Shown here: positions 1 to 9,427 of the stretch, piece after piece
How the letters are laid out: every line of letters starts with the position of its first letter
Position numbering within the stretch: the stretch's first letter is position 1
Source of the DNA: Georgenia satyanarayanai
GTDB lineage: Bacteria > Actinomycetota > Actinomycetes > Actinomycetales > Actinomycetaceae
Assembly: GCF_023715365.1 (NCBI RefSeq)
Contig: NZ_JAMBNZ010000002.1
Span: 310,001 to 374,000 of the forward strand
Direction: 5' to 3'
Length of the DNA: 64,000 nt
Notes under the pieces: generated by a model
The model's input: only the letters and a program-made list of their open reading frames with translations
Databases searched by the model: none
What the model was told of the DNA's origin: nothing
Program-made: the position numbers and the translations under genes

Positions 1-633
1 GACCTCGACCTCCATCGAGGGGACGAACTGCGCCTCGGCCGAGTCGTACTCCAGACCGGCCTCCTGCAGCGCGGTGCGCACCGCGACGACGTCGCTCGCC
101 TCGCTGAGGACCTCGAAGGCCTCACCGTGGTCGTTGACCTCCTCGGCGCCCGCGTCGAGGACGGCGGTGAGGACGTCGTCCTCGGTGAGGCCGTCGGTCT
201 TCGGCACGATGACGACGCCGCGCCGGTGGAACAGGTAGGAGACCGATCCCGGGTCGGCGAGCGTGCCGCCGTTGCGGGTGAAGGCGACGCGCACGTCGGA
301 GGCGGCGCGGTTGCGGTTGTCGGTGAGGCACTCGACGAGCACGGCGACACCACCGGAGGCGTAGCCCTCGTACATGATCGTCTCGTAGTCCGCGCCCCCG
401 GCCTCGGCGCCGGAGCCGCGCTTGACGGCACGGTCGATGTTGTCGGCCGGGACGGAGTTGCGCTTCGCCTTCTGGATCGCGTCGTACAGGGTCGGGTTGC
501 CGGCGGGATCGGCGCCGCCCGTCCTGGCAGCGACCTCGACGTTCTTCACCAGGCGAGCGAACAGCTTGCCGCGCTTGGCGTCGATCGCCGCCTTCTTGTG
601 CTTGGTGGTTGCCCACTTCGAGTGGCCGGCCAT
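1..633 (-). CDS. yebC: YebC/TACO1-family protein, 3' end cut by window edge
   Basis: The start region reads [20 protein letters not shown], the conserved opening of the YebC/TACO1 family. Members act as translation factors on difficult nascent sequences or as transcriptional regulators. About 211 of the usual ~250 residues are present and the C-terminus lies outside the window. The ATG at 633 has a clear AAGGAG ribosome binding site 8 nt upstream. The gene follows pdxT on the same strand, as in the actinobacterial order pdxS-pdxT-yebC (ruvC usually follows). Family assignment is firm; whether this copy works in translation or transcription cannot be told from sequence. Confidence 0.95.
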   Translation of the reverse strand, partial: MAGHSKWATTKHKKAAIDAKRGKLFARLVKNVEVAARTGGADPAGNPTLYDAIQKAKRNSVPADNIDRAVKRGSGAEAGGADYETIMYEGYASGGVAVLVECLTDNRNRAASDVRVAFTRNGGTLADPGSVSYLFHRRGVVIVPKTDGLTEDDVLTAVLDAGAEEVNDHGEAFEVLSEASDVVAVRTALQEAGLEYDSAEAQFVPSMEVEV

Positions 634-687
634 GACTGCTCCTTGCTGACGACGGCGTCCCCGCGGGGACGGTGGGGACAGGTAGCG

Positions 688-1293
688 CTAGGCGTGTGCA
701 CGCACCAGGTGGACGAACGCACGGTGCACCCGTGCGTCGTCACTGATCTCCGGGTGGAAGGCGGTGACGAGCAGCGCGCCCTGTCGAGCTGCCACGATCC
801 TACCGGCGGCGCGTCCGGACCTCACGCGTGCGAGGACCTCGACGCCGTCACCGACCTCCTCCACCCACGGTGCCCGGATGTACACCGCGCGGAGAGGGGC
901 GTCGACGATGCCGAGCCCGGGCGCCAGGAGGTCCTCCTCGAAGGAGTCGACCTGCCGTCCGAAGGCGTTGCGTCGGACCGTGACGTCCATGCCGCCCACG
1001 AGCGGTCCGTGTGCGTCGGCCACCCGGTCGGCGAGCAGCACCATCCCGGCGCATGAGCCGTAGACGGGCAGCCCCGCACCGATCTGCTCGCGCAGCTGCG
1101 CGAGCAGGTCGAGAACGACGAGCAGCTTGCCGATCGCCGTCGACTCCCCGCCCGGCAGGATGAGACCGTCGACGGCGGCGAGCTCGCCCGCGCGCCGTAC
1201 CGGCACGGCGTGGGCGCCGGCGGCCTCGAGTGCCCCGAGGTGCTCGCGCACGTCGCCCTGGAGAGCCAGGACGCCGACGCGAGGGGAGGTCAC
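688..1293 (-). CDS. pdxT: Pyridoxal 5'-phosphate synthase glutaminase subunit PdxT
   Basis: This 201-aa class I glutaminase releases ammonia from glutamine and channels it to PdxS for vitamin B6 synthesis. Visible catalytic features are the nucleophile Cys81 in YGSCAGM and the His180/Glu182 pair in FHPEIS. The N-terminal [13 protein letters not shown] and LPGGEST segments are family hallmarks. Length is normal. The GTG start lies 8 nt after a TAGGCT box, so the message is probably leaderless. A NUDIX gene separates it from pdxS, so expression with pdxS would be by read-through or from its own promoter. Confidence 0.96.
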   Translation of the reverse strand: MTSPRVGVLALQGDVREHLGALEAAGAHAVPVRRAGELAAVDGLILPGGESTAIGKLLVVLDLLAQLREQIGAGLPVYGSCAGMVLLADRVADAHGPLVGGMDVTVRRNAFGRQVDSFEEDLLAPGLGIVDAPLRAVYIRAPWVEEVGDGVEVLARVRSGRAAGRIVAARQGALLVTAFHPEISDDARVHRAFVHLVRAHA

Positions 1294-1301
1294 GACCCAC
1301 C

Positions 1302-1307
1302 AGCCTA
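1302..1307 (-). promoter_or_regulatory. -10 element for pdxT (leaderless)
   Basis: TAGGCT on the minus strand sits 8 nt before the pdxT GTG with no Shine-Dalgarno between. This is the TANNNT-N6-9-start layout of actinobacterial leaderless messages. Confidence 0.5.
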
Positions 1308-1323
1308 CGACGCCGCGGGCGTG

Positions 1324-1857
1324 CTACTCGACTACGTGCTCGCTCGTGCCGTCCCAGCCGCCCGCGAGCCGCCGCGCGAGACCGGGCAGCAGCCGGGGGT
1401 AGACGACCGCGCCGGCCGCCACGGCGGCGTCCAGCTCGTCCAGCTCCCACCAGCGCAGCTCGTCGAGGACCTCGCGCTCGAGCTCGGTCCAGCCGGCGTC
1501 GTCCAGGCGCGTGTCGGTGCCGCGAGCGAGGAAGAACTCCTCGTCCTGGCGGCAGGTGACGGCGGCGAAGTCGAAGACCGCGCTGCGAGTGAGGACAGGT
1601 CCCGCCAGCTGGTCCGCGGACAGGCGCAGCCCGGTCTCCTCACGCAGCTCCCGCAGCGCGCCCGCGCGAGCGTCCTCCCCCGGCTCGAGGCCGCCGCCGA
1701 CCGTGAACCACCACGAGCGGCTTCTCTCCCCCGAGTCGTGGCCGCGCACGAGGAGGAGCCGGTCGGCGTCGTCGAGCAGGATGACTCGAGCGGCGCGTCG
1801 GAAGGGCACGCCGTCGGGACCGGGTACCCAGTCGGGGCCCAGCCCGTAGGTCGTCAC
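1324..1857 (-). CDS. NUDIX hydrolase
   Basis: The protein is about 177 aa with a complete Nudix box (G-x5-E-x7-R-E-U-x-E-E-x-G-U) at roughly residues 55-77, including the REEXG core that binds Mg2+. Such enzymes hydrolyse nucleoside diphosphates linked to another moiety; the substrate cannot be read from this sequence. The GTG at 1857 overlaps the pdxS stop as GTGA, which favours it over a TTG three bases upstream. Coupling to pdxS suggests joint expression, but a role in B6 metabolism is only inference. In M. tuberculosis a thioesterase gene occupies the equivalent place between pdxS and pdxT. Confidence 0.9.
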   Translation of the reverse strand: MTTYGLGPDWVPGPDGVPFRRAARVILLDDADRLLLVRGHDSGERSRSWWFTVGGGLEPGEDARAGALRELREETGLRLSADQLAGPVLTRSAVFDFAAVTCRQDEEFFLARGTDTRLDDAGWTELEREVLDELRWWELDELDAAVAAGAVVYPRLLPGLARRLAGGWDGTSEHVVE

Positions 1858-2765
1858 CAACCGCGCTCGGCGAGCCGGTGCGGCACGGGGACCTCGTCGA
1901 CGTTGAGGCCGACCATCGCCTCACCCAGACCGCGTGAGACGTCGGCGACGACGGCGGGGTCGTCGAAGAAGGTCGTCGCACGGACGATGGCGGCCGCGCG
2001 CTGCGCCGGGTTGCCGGACTTGAAGATGCCCGAGCCGACGAAGACGCCCTGGGCGCCAAGCTGCATCATCATCGCGGCGTCGGCCGGGGTGGCGATGCCA
2101 CCGGCGGTGAAGAGCACGACGGGCAGCTGCCCGGTGCGCGCCACCTCGACGACGAGGTCGTAGGGCGCCTGCAGCTCCTTGGCGGCGACGAAGAGCTCGT
2201 CCTCGGGCAGCGAGGACAGGCGGCGGATGTCCTGGCGGATGCGCCGCATGTGGGTCGTAGCGTTGGAGACGTCACCGGTGCCGGCCTCGCCCTTGGAGCG
2301 GATCATGGCCGCGCCCTCGGAGATGCGGCGCAGCGCCTCGCCGAGGTTCGTCGCTCCGCACACGAAGGGCAGGGTGAACTGCCACTTGTCGATGTGGTGC
2401 TCGTAGTCGGCCGGGCTGAGGACCTCGGACTCGTCGACGTAGTCGACGCCGAGGCTCTGGAGGACCTGCGCCTCGACGAAGTGCCCGATACGGGCCTTGG
2501 CCATGACGGGGATCGAGACGGCGGCGATGATCCCGTCGATCATGTCCGGGTCGCTCATCCGCGACACCCCGCCCTGGGAGCGGATGTCCGCGGGCACGCG
2601 CTCGAGGGCCATGACGGCCACGGCGCCGGCGTCCTCGGCGATGCGTGCCTGCTCGGGGGTGACGACGTCCATGATGACGCCGCCCTTGAGCATCTCGGCC
2701 ATGCCGCGCTTGACGCGGGCGGTGCCGACCTGGGGGCCGCTGGGCGTGGAAGTCTCCTGGGACAT
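1854..2765 (-). CDS. pdxS: Pyridoxal 5'-phosphate synthase lyase subunit PdxS
   Basis: This 303-aa (beta/alpha)8 enzyme builds PLP from ribose 5-phosphate, glyceraldehyde 3-phosphate and ammonia supplied by PdxT. The essential lysines are visible as Lys90 in MAKARIGH and Lys158 in RSKGEAGTG, with Asp33 in IMDVVT. Length and sequence are entirely typical. The ATG is preceded by a GAGGTGCAG ribosome binding site. A TAGACT box about 37 nt upstream is a plausible -10 with a normal 5' leader. Confidence 0.98.
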   Translation of the reverse strand: MSQETSTPSGPQVGTARVKRGMAEMLKGGVIMDVVTPEQARIAEDAGAVAVMALERVPADIRSQGGVSRMSDPDMIDGIIAAVSIPVMAKARIGHFVEAQVLQSLGVDYVDESEVLSPADYEHHIDKWQFTLPFVCGATNLGEALRRISEGAAMIRSKGEAGTGDVSNATTHMRRIRQDIRRLSSLPEDELFVAAKELQAPYDLVVEVARTGQLPVVLFTAGGIATPADAAMMMQLGAQGVFVGSGIFKSGNPAQRAAAIVRATTFFDDPAVVADVSRGLGEAMVGLNVDEVPVPHRLAERGW

Positions 2766-2802
2766 GTCTGCACCTCGGTGGTGGAGGGGGAAGGGCGCCC
2801 CC

Positions 2803-2808
2803 AGTCTA
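2803..2808 (-). promoter_or_regulatory. Candidate -10 for pdxS
   Basis: TAGACT on the minus strand lies 37 nt before the pdxS ATG. With a GAGGTG ribosome binding site in between, this would give a leadered transcript. No convincing -35 is visible. Confidence 0.35.
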
Positions 2809-2845
2809 CGGGCGAGGACGCACCACTCGGCGGGGTGTCCGCGGG

Positions 2846-4174
2846 TCAGGAGACGTCGAGGACACTGGCGTTGCCGCGGAGCACCCGGTGGGGGTCCCGC
2901 TCGTCCTTGACGCGGCGCAGCCGCTCGAGCGACGCCGGCGGGAGGGCGTCACTCAGCGGTTCCCCGGGGCCGAGGAGCGTCACCGGCTTGCGGCCGCTGA
3001 CGGGCAGGGCGGCGGCGACCTCGCGCTGGCGCGCGCGGACCCGGGCGGTGGTCGCGGGGTCCGTCGGCACGCCGAAGAGGTAGAGGAGGTGCTGCTCGGC
3101 CAGCGGGCCGTGCGGCGAGTCGCTCGGTCCGCTCAGCGCCCCGCCCAGGTGGCGGACCTGGAGGAGGTTGAGCGGTGCGACCGGTGCGGCCAGCACGTCG
3201 CGAGTCGCGTCGTCGTCGAGAGTGGCGAGGAGCTCGGCGCGCGCCAGGCCGGGTGACGGGTCGGTCGGCTCCGCGGTGATGGTGCCGAGCTCTGCCACGG
3301 ACATCGGCGCCCTGCTGTCCGACAGCGGCCGCGGCAGGCGCTCGACGGCGGCCATCATCTCGCGCGCCTCGGCCTCCTCGCCGAGGTACGTCATGTCGAG
3401 GGCAACCATCGGCTCGGCCCACGGGAAGCCCATGAGCTCGAGCCACAGCGTGAGCTCCCAGGGCGCACCGGCCGTGATCGAGCGGTACTCGTCGACGACG
3501 GCAGCCGCGTGGCGCCCCTCCCACAACATGCGGCCGCCGACGACGGACGGCGCCGGGTGCAGCCGCAGCCGCAGCGCCGTGACAACGGCGTAGTCGCCAC
3601 CACCGCCGCGCAGCGCCCAGAACAGGTCAGGGTCCGTCGTCGCGTCGACGGCACGGTGTGCACCAGCGGCGTCGACGACCTCGAAGCCGATGACAGAGTC
3701 CGCGACCCAGCCGTGGGCACGTCCGAACCAGCTGAGCCCACCACCCAGCGCGACCCCGGCGACGCTGACCGCGGGCGTGCTGCCCGGCAGCGCGGTGAGG
3801 GCGTGCGTGGCGGTGGCGCGCTGCAGCGCCCCGGAGGTCACGCCCGCCCCGATCGTCGCCGTCCGGCCGCTCGGGTCGACGTCGACGGCGTCGAGGGCCC
3901 CGGTCCGCAGGAGAATGGTCCCGGTGGCCGAGCCGGTCGCGCCGTGGCCGCTCGGCTGCGGCGAGACCGCCGTCCCGGTGCGGGCGGCGGCGCCGACCAC
4001 GGTCGTGACGTCGTCGGCGTCAGCAACCGACACGACGGCGAGGACGTCCTGCTGGACGGCGAGGTTCCACGGCCGGGAGAGCTCGGTGAACCCCGTGTCC
4101 CCCGGGGCGTGGACGGTGCCGCGCACGCGGCTGCGCAGGTCGTCGACGATCGCGCCGTCTCGAGTGGGTGACAT
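2846..4174 (-). CDS. FAD-linked oxidoreductase, berberine-bridge-enzyme type
   Basis: The 442-aa protein has a PCMH/VAO-type FAD domain in its N-terminal half and a BBE C-terminal tail. The segment PSGHGATG near residue 75 places a His where these enzymes form the covalent 8-alpha-histidyl FAD bond. The later [13 protein letters not shown] motif lacks the second (Cys) FAD linkage, as in mono-covalent enzymes such as 6-hydroxynicotine oxidase. Substrate is unknown. The chosen ATG has a GAGGAG site just upstream; an upstream in-frame ATG is less well placed. It stands alone between pdxS and the PrsW-like gene. Confidence 0.85.
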   Translation of the reverse strand: MSPTRDGAIVDDLRSRVRGTVHAPGDTGFTELSRPWNLAVQQDVLAVVSVADADDVTTVVGAAARTGTAVSPQPSGHGATGSATGTILLRTGALDAVDVDPSGRTATIGAGVTSGALQRATATHALTALPGSTPAVSVAGVALGGGLSWFGRAHGWVADSVIGFEVVDAAGAHRAVDATTDPDLFWALRGGGGDYAVVTALRLRLHPAPSVVGGRMLWEGRHAAAVVDEYRSITAGAPWELTLWLELMGFPWAEPMVALDMTYLGEEAEAREMMAAVERLPRPLSDSRAPMSVAELGTITAEPTDPSPGLARAELLATLDDDATRDVLAAPVAPLNLLQVRHLGGALSGPSDSPHGPLAEQHLLYLFGVPTDPATTARVRARQREVAAALPVSGRKPVTLLGPGEPLSDALPPASLERLRRVKDERDPHRVLRGNASVLDVS

Positions 4175-4236
4175 GGCTCCTCCTCGGGCCGAGACGCCCA
4201 TCGTGGCGCGGCACGGGCCGGAGGGGAAGCCCCTGG

Positions 4237-5463
4237 TCAGCGGACCTGGGTGAGCGCCTGGAGGAAGGCGCTGCGCGAGGTCGTGACCCGGTCGAGGAGC
4301 ACCCGCTCGTCGTGGTGGTAGCTGGGCTCGGCGCGGCCGGTGGCGAAGCGCTGGCGGCCCAGGGCGAGTGCGGTCGCCGAGTGCTGGAAGGTCCTCATCG
4401 CGGCCTTGGCGGAGGGTCCACCGCGCGCGGCCCACGACATGGCGGCCCGCCGGCCCGGGAAGGAGCCGAGCATGGTGACCTCGTGCGGGGCCAGCCAGCC
4501 GGCGCGCGCGTACTCGACGAGCCGCCCGGTGATGATGCGCCGCTCCCGGCGGCGCAGCCAGACGACGAGGAGGATCGCCGCGACGAACAGCGGCACCTGG
4601 ACCAGGACGTAGAGACCGAAGAAGGAGCCGGTGAAGGTGCTGCCGTTCCACAGGGCGTGGAGCAGCACCGCCACGAGCCACCCGAGGGGCAGCGCCCCCA
4701 GCCACGCGACGGAGGACCGGCTGCGGGCCGCGAGGCCGAGCGCAATGCCGATCGCCACCGTGAACATCACGTGCGCGAACGGGGACAGGATCCCGCGCAT
4801 GACGAAGATCTGCGGGAGCATGTCGATGGAGCGGCCGAAGTAGAGGATGTTCTCGACGAAGGCGAATCCGGCTGCCACCGTCGCGGCGTAGACGATGCCG
4901 TCGACCGGCCCGTCGAAGTACCGGCGGCGGGCGAGGAAGAGGATGAGCACGCCCATCCCCTTGGCGGTCTCCTCGATGAGCGGCGCGCCGAGCGCGGCGC
5001 CGAGGACCTCGGCCGTCTCGACGTTCCCGGTGCTGTAGTAGACGGCGGTGGAGAAGGCCGTGTTGAGCCAGATCGACACCAGGGTGGAGACTCCGGCTCC
5101 CCAGAGGAACGCGAAGAGCAGCGCGTACCGGGGCTCGGGCTCCCACCGGTCGATCCAGCGGATGCCGAGGAGGACGGCCGTGAGCGGGACGAGCGCGACG
5201 ATGCCGCCGGTGAGCGCCGCACCGGCGCTCGTGAGGCTGGCGATCTGCGCGACGGTCGCGATGAGCGCGAGGATCCCGACCCCGGTGCCCACGAGGACGA
5301 GGACCGTCCCGCCCCGCCGCGGCCGGGCCGGCTGCCAGGGCGCCTGGGAGGGCGCCGGCGGGCCGCCGGTCCCCCAGGGCGCGGTCTGCGGCTGGCCGGC
5401 CGGGTAGGCGGTGCGCTGCGCCGGGCGCCCGGACGGCGGGTAGGGCTGCGGGGGAAGGGCCAT
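4237..5463 (-). CDS. PrsW-family intramembrane metalloprotease
   Basis: The 408-aa protein starts with about 50 residues rich in Pro, Gln and Gly, followed by roughly eight membrane helices and a basic cytoplasmic tail of about 100 residues. It carries the PrsW glutamate and histidine motifs EETAKG, FAFVEN, FAHVMF and HALWN. PrsW of Bacillus cleaves the anti-sigma factor RsiW, but no anti-sigma gene is adjacent here, so the substrate is unknown. A TACGCT box 7 nt before the ATG and the absence of a ribosome binding site suggest a leaderless message. Confidence 0.88.
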   Translation of the reverse strand: MALPPQPYPPSGRPAQRTAYPAGQPQTAPWGTGGPPAPSQAPWQPARPRRGGTVLVLVGTGVGILALIATVAQIASLTSAGAALTGGIVALVPLTAVLLGIRWIDRWEPEPRYALLFAFLWGAGVSTLVSIWLNTAFSTAVYYSTGNVETAEVLGAALGAPLIEETAKGMGVLILFLARRRYFDGPVDGIVYAATVAAGFAFVENILYFGRSIDMLPQIFVMRGILSPFAHVMFTVAIGIALGLAARSRSSVAWLGALPLGWLVAVLLHALWNGSTFTGSFFGLYVLVQVPLFVAAILLVVWLRRRERRIITGRLVEYARAGWLAPHEVTMLGSFPGRRAAMSWAARGGPSAKAAMRTFQHSATALALGRQRFATGRAEPSYHHDERVLLDRVTTSRSAFLQALTQVR

Positions 5464-5470
5464 GGCGATC

Positions 5471-5476
5471 AGCGTA
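5471..5476 (-). promoter_or_regulatory. -10 element for the PrsW-like gene (leaderless)
   Basis: TACGCT on the minus strand is 7 nt before the ATG, and no Shine-Dalgarno lies between. Confidence 0.45.
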
Positions 5477-5519
5477 GGGCCAGCCGGCGACGTCGCCCGC
5501 GGAGGGCGGACGGCCTCGC

Positions 5520-6110
5520 TCAGCGCGCGGCCCGGGCGTCGTCCATGTCGAAGGCGTGCGGCATCGGTGCCCGGCCGGCGAGGTGGAGCACCCGCACGAC
5601 GGGGTTGGCGCGCATGCGCCGCACCTCGGCGACGTGGGCGTTGTGGAACCGGCGGGCGAGCTCGAGCCGGTACCAGGCGGCGTCGAGCCGGTGGAGCGGG
5701 TCGACGGCGAGCGGGTTGTCCCCGAGCGGCTCGGTGTCGACGTGCGACTCGAGCAGGGCGCGCAGGGTGCGGGACAGCTCGGACTCGACGAGGGAGCGGT
5801 CGACGTCGCCGACGGGCTCCTCGACGTCGGGCTCGCCCTCGAGGCCGTCGGGGACCACGCGGCCGGGCGCGCCGGCACTGGCACGCTGGGCGACGTCGGC
5901 CAGGAGCACGGCCTCGACGGGGTCCAGGGCCCCGCTCATCGCGAGCTCGTGGGCGGCAGCCGCGCGCTGGGCGAGCTGGAGCTCGAGGGTGGCGCGGGAG
6001 CGCAGCACCTTGCGGTGCAGGCGGTCCACGCGCGAGGCGAGCAGCCACAGCACCCAGCCGAGGACGAGGACGAGGAGCACGACGACGAGCGTCCAGCCCT
6101 CCCAGGTCAT
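5520..6110 (-). CDS. LemA-like membrane-anchored protein
   Basis: The 196-aa protein has one N-terminal transmembrane helix (about residues 8-26) followed by a helical, charged region. Its C-terminal part, ARRFHNAHVAEVRRMRANPV and following, resembles the LemA family pattern in which a FYN..V..YN stretch precedes a short hydrophobic tail. LemA function is poorly defined. The middle (about residues 80-125) is acidic and low-complexity. It overlaps pimA by 4 nt (ATGA), so it is the last gene of the thrS-PIM block. A different gene occupies this position in M. tuberculosis. The LemA assignment is moderate. Confidence 0.6.
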   Translation of the reverse strand: MTWEGWTLVVVLLVLVLGWVLWLLASRVDRLHRKVLRSRATLELQLAQRAAAAHELAMSGALDPVEAVLLADVAQRASAGAPGRVVPDGLEGEPDVEEPVGDVDRSLVESELSRTLRALLESHVDTEPLGDNPLAVDPLHRLDAAWYRLELARRFHNAHVAEVRRMRANPVVRVLHLAGRAPMPHAFDMDDARAAR

Positions 6111-7300
6111 TGCTCCCCCTCCGTCCGACCGTCCAGCGCGGCGCGCAGGCGGCCCACCACGGTGCGGGAGCGCGGGTCTTCCCGCACGTGACCGCCGCTC
6201 GCCGTCACCATCTCGTAGACGGCGACGACCTGCCTGGTGACGACGGACCAGTCGAAGCGCCGAACGCCCTCGCGCGCCGCGTCCCGCACGGCCCGGGAGG
6301 CGTCTCGGTCGCGCAGGGCGGGCACGAGCGCGGCCGCGAGGGCCGCGGCGTCACCGGTCGGGAAGAGGGTGCCGTACCGGCCGCCGTCGAGCACGGCACG
6401 GAAGGCGGGGATGTCGCTGGCGACGACGTGCGCGCCCGCGCTCATCGCCTCGACGAGGACGATCCCGAAGCTCTCCCCGCCGGTGTGCGGGGCGACGTAG
6501 ACGTCGGCGGACGCGAGCAGGGACTCCTTCTCCGCGTCGCTCACCGGCCCGAGGAAGGTGACGGCATCACCGAGGTGGCCGAGCGAGGCGCGGTACTCGG
6601 TGACGTCACCGCGGCCGGCGACGAGGAAGCGTGCGCCGGGGACCTGGGCGAGGACCTGGGGGATCGCCTCGGCGAGCACCGGCAGACCCTTGCGGGCCTC
6701 GTCGAGCCGGCCGAGGAAGGCGACGGTGGGGCGCTCGTCGGTGCCGCACCAGGCCTGCGCGCGCGGGGCGTCGGCGAAGCGGTCGACGAACACGCCGTTG
6801 GGCACGACGACGGCGTCCCCGCCCAGGTGCTCGACGACGGTGCGCCGGGCCTCCTCCGACACGGCGATCCGGCCGCCGATCTTCTCCAGCAGCGGCCGGA
6901 CGAGCGGGGAGGCCACCTGCAGGGCACGGGAGCGGTCCATGGCGGTGTGGAAGGTGCCGACGATCGGGCCGTCGGCGATCCACAGCGCGAGCATGGACAG
7001 GCTGGGGGTGATGGGCTCGTGGAGGTGGAGGACGTCGAAGTTGCCCTCCTCGAGCCAGCGGCGCGTGCGCGCCGCGGCGACGGGCCCGAAGTTGAGGCGC
7101 GCGACCGAGCCGTTGTACGGCAGGGCCACGGTCCGTCCGGCGGGGACGATGTAGTCGGGCACGGGCGTGGCGTCCTCGGCCGGGGCGAGGACGCTCACCT
7201 CGTGGCCGGTGGCGATGAGGTGCTCGGCGAGGTCGCGGACGTGGAACTGCACGCCGCCCGGCACGTCGAAGGAGTAGCCGCAGACGATCCCGATGCGCAT
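6107..7300 (-). CDS. pimA: Phosphatidylinositol alpha-mannosyltransferase PimA
   Basis: This 397-aa GT-B glycosyltransferase (GT4 type) is predicted to transfer mannose from GDP-mannose to the 2-position of phosphatidylinositol on the inner membrane face. The N-terminal glycine loop YSFDVPGGVQFHV and the C-terminal donor-site motif GGESFGIVLVEAMSAG are both present. Position directly after pgsA and patA matches M. tuberculosis Rv2610c and supports PimA over other GT4 enzymes. The ATG overlaps the patA stop (TGATG), so the two are translationally coupled. Confidence 0.93.
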   Translation of the reverse strand: MRIGIVCGYSFDVPGGVQFHVRDLAEHLIATGHEVSVLAPAEDATPVPDYIVPAGRTVALPYNGSVARLNFGPVAAARTRRWLEEGNFDVLHLHEPITPSLSMLALWIADGPIVGTFHTAMDRSRALQVASPLVRPLLEKIGGRIAVSEEARRTVVEHLGGDAVVVPNGVFVDRFADAPRAQAWCGTDERPTVAFLGRLDEARKGLPVLAEAIPQVLAQVPGARFLVAGRGDVTEYRASLGHLGDAVTFLGPVSDAEKESLLASADVYVAPHTGGESFGIVLVEAMSAGAHVVASDIPAFRAVLDGGRYGTLFPTGDAAALAAALVPALRDRDASRAVRDAAREGVRRFDWSVVTRQVVAVYEMVTASGGHVREDPRSRTVVGRLRAALDGRTEGEQ

Positions 7301-8250
7301 CAGGCCACGCTCCCAGCAGGCTTGAGACGCGCGGGATCGAGATCGCTCACGAAGAGCGGCTGGAGCATGTGCCAGTCCTCCGGGTGGGCCTGGACGGCCG
7401 CACCGAGCTCGTCGACCCACGCCTGGGTGAGGGCCGTGATCGTCTCCTCACGGGGAGCGCCGGCCGGCGGGCTGATGGGGTTACCGAAGGTGATGACGAT
7501 GCCCCAGCGGCTGCCGGCCGCCTGGCGGCGTGGCCCGCGGAGGCGCTCGTAGTGGATCCCGACGAAGGCGAGGGCACTGTCGGTGGCGACGGCGAGGGTC
7601 GCAGGGCCCGGTGCGACGCGGGCCCGCTCTCCCAGCAGCGCGACGTCGACGTTCGTGCGGGAGAGGTCGCGGTCGGCGAGCAGCGGCACGAGGGGGACGC
7701 CGGCGCGGGCCTCGCGCAGCAGCTCCCGGAAGGTGGAGCCGTCCTTCTCGAGTGGGATGATCGTCATGCCGAGCCCGCGCCGGAAGTCGAGGAAGCTCTG
7801 GAAGAGCTCCTCCGGCTCCAGGTGCTCGGCGACCGTGACGACGGGGGCGAGGAATCGGGTGGCCCATGCGCCGGCGAGGTCCCAGTTGCCGAGGTGCCCG
7901 AGGGCGACGACGACGGGCCGTCCGGCGGCACGCTCCGCCCGGATCCACCCGTCGTTGACGGCGCGCACGCGCTGGCCGAGCTGGGCCTCGCTCACGGTCG
8001 GCAGCCGCAGCGACTCCTCGTAGTACCGCATGTACGAGCGCATGCCGCGGCGGGTGAGCCGCCGCAGCTGGCGGGGGGACGCACCGGGGACGGCGCGGGC
8101 GATGTTGGCCCGCAGCTGTCCCACCCCGGCGATGCCGGTGAGGGCGGCCAGCTCGGCGGCACCGGCGAAGAGCGCGGCGGAGAGCCAGCCGGGCAGCGGA
8201 GGCACGACGCGCGCGGCGGTGAGCAGCAGCGCTGCCGGGTCCGGACTCAT
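7300..8250 (-). CDS. patA: Phosphatidylinositol mannoside acyltransferase
   Basis: This 316-aa HtrB/LpxL-family acyltransferase should transfer a fatty acyl chain to the mannose of PIM1/PIM2 at the inner membrane. The catalytic H-x4-D motif is GHLGNWD (His119, Asp124), and PLLADRDLS is the downstream conserved block. A hydrophobic N-terminal segment fits membrane association. It overlaps pgsA by 4 nt (ATGA) and pimA by 1 nt. The function rests on this synteny as well as on the family. Confidence 0.93.
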   Translation of the reverse strand: MSPDPAALLLTAARVVPPLPGWLSAALFAGAAELAALTGIAGVGQLRANIARAVPGASPRQLRRLTRRGMRSYMRYYEESLRLPTVSEAQLGQRVRAVNDGWIRAERAAGRPVVVALGHLGNWDLAGAWATRFLAPVVTVAEHLEPEELFQSFLDFRRGLGMTIIPLEKDGSTFRELLREARAGVPLVPLLADRDLSRTNVDVALLGERARVAPGPATLAVATDSALAFVGIHYERLRGPRRQAAGSRWGIVITFGNPISPPAGAPREETITALTQAWVDELGAAVQAHPEDWHMLQPLFVSDLDPARLKPAGSVA

Positions 8251-8867
8251 CCCGTCTCCCCCAGGTCACCACGCGTCTGACGGCGCACGGCCGCCATGCG
8301 CTGGCCCACCGTGTAGAGGCTCGCGAGGGCGAGGAGCCCGAGCGCGACGACGAGGACCGCCACGGGGGCGCCCAGTCCCACGGCGAGGACTGCGGCGAGG
8401 GCGACGAAGAGACGGTCGGCGCGCTCGGCGATGCCGCCTGAGGCCGTCATGCCCAGACCCTCGGCGCGCGCCTTGGCGTAGGGCACGACGCTGCCGAGGA
8501 CGAGGCAGGCCAGCGCGGTGCCGAGCACCCACGTCTCCTCCGCCCCGATGCTCCACAGGAGGATCCCGGAGAAGATCGCGGCGTCGGCGAGACGGTCGAG
8601 GGTGGAGTCGAGGAAGGCGCCCCAGCGGGTGGAGCGGCCGAGCATCCGGGCCATGAGCCCGTCGACGCTGTCGATGAGGACGACGACGGTGATGGCGAGC
8701 GGCCCGGCGACGAAGTGCCCGGACGGCAGCAGCCACAGCGCGACGGCGACGGTGAGGACGGTCCCGGTGACGGTGACGGTGTCCGGGCTGACCCCGGCCC
8801 GGACGAGCGCGCGGGCGACGGGGCCGAAGATCGCGTTGGTGACGACGCGCCCCTTGGAGCTCAGCAC
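8247..8867 (-). CDS. pgsA: CDP-alcohol phosphatidyltransferase (PI-phosphate synthase type)
   Basis: The 206-aa membrane enzyme carries the full CDP-alcohol phosphotransferase motif D-x2-D-G-x2-A-R-x8-G-x3-D-x3-D, with Asp66, Asp69, Asp87 and Asp91 as metal ligands. In actinobacteria the gene at this position makes phosphatidylinositol phosphate from CDP-diacylglycerol and inositol 1-phosphate, feeding patA and pimA downstream. About six membrane segments are visible. The GTG at 8867 lies inside the last codons of the HIT gene (7-nt overlap), and no better start exists. Confidence 0.93.
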   Translation of the reverse strand: MLSSKGRVVTNAIFGPVARALVRAGVSPDTVTVTGTVLTVAVALWLLPSGHFVAGPLAITVVVLIDSVDGLMARMLGRSTRWGAFLDSTLDRLADAAIFSGILLWSIGAEETWVLGTALACLVLGSVVPYAKARAEGLGMTASGGIAERADRLFVALAAVLAVGLGAPVAVLVVALGLLALASLYTVGQRMAAVRRQTRGDLGETG

Positions 8868-9427
8868 GTCGCCCCCGGCCACGCCGCGGCGAGCAGCTCG
8901 CGGGTCTCGCCGAGCACCTGGGGCAGGGCCTTGGTGCCGGCGATGATCGGGAAGAAGTTCGCGTCCCCGCCCCAGCGGGGCACGACGTGCTGGTGGAGGT
9001 GGGCGGCGATCCCGGCGCCGGCGGCCTCGCCCTGGTTCATCCCGAGGTTGAAGCCGTGCGGCGCGCTCACCGCCCGCAGCACGGTCATCGCGGTAGCGCT
9101 GAGTGCGCCCACCTCGTCCCGCTCCGCCGTCGTCAGCTCGGTGAGGTCGGCGACGTGACGGTAGGGGCACACGAGGAGGTGGCCGGGGTTGTAGGGGTAG
9201 AGGTTGAGGACGACGTAGGCGTGCTCACCGCGGTGGACGATGAGCGCCTCGGCGTCCTCCCGCTGCGGTGCCCGGCAGAAGGGGCACTGACCGGTGGTGG
9301 CGTCGTCGGGCTTGTCGTGGCCGTCGACGTAGGCCATCCGGTGCGGGGTCCACAGCCGCTGGAACGCGTCGGGGACGCCGACGAGCCCCTCCGCCGGCTC
9401 GCCGCTCGGCGGCGACACGTCAATCAC
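8861..9427 (-). CDS. HIT-family protein, Ap4A phosphorylase type
   Basis: The 188-aa protein has the histidine triad His143-x-His145-x-His147 followed by VV, and a CPFC pair (Cys48/Cys51) typical of the zinc-containing actinobacterial members. The M. tuberculosis ortholog at the same locus (Rv2613c, between thrS and pgsA) is a diadenosine tetraphosphate phosphorylase. The same activity is inferred here. Next to thrS this makes sense, since aminoacyl-tRNA synthetases generate Ap4A as a side product. The GTG start overlaps the thrS stop as GTGA. Confidence 0.9.
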   Translation of the reverse strand: MIDVSPPSGEPAEGLVGVPDAFQRLWTPHRMAYVDGHDKPDDATTGQCPFCRAPQREDAEALIVHRGEHAYVVLNLYPYNPGHLLVCPYRHVADLTELTTAERDEVGALSATAMTVLRAVSAPHGFNLGMNQGEAAGAGIAAHLHQHVVPRWGGDANFFPIIAGTKALPQVLGETRELLAAAWPGATC

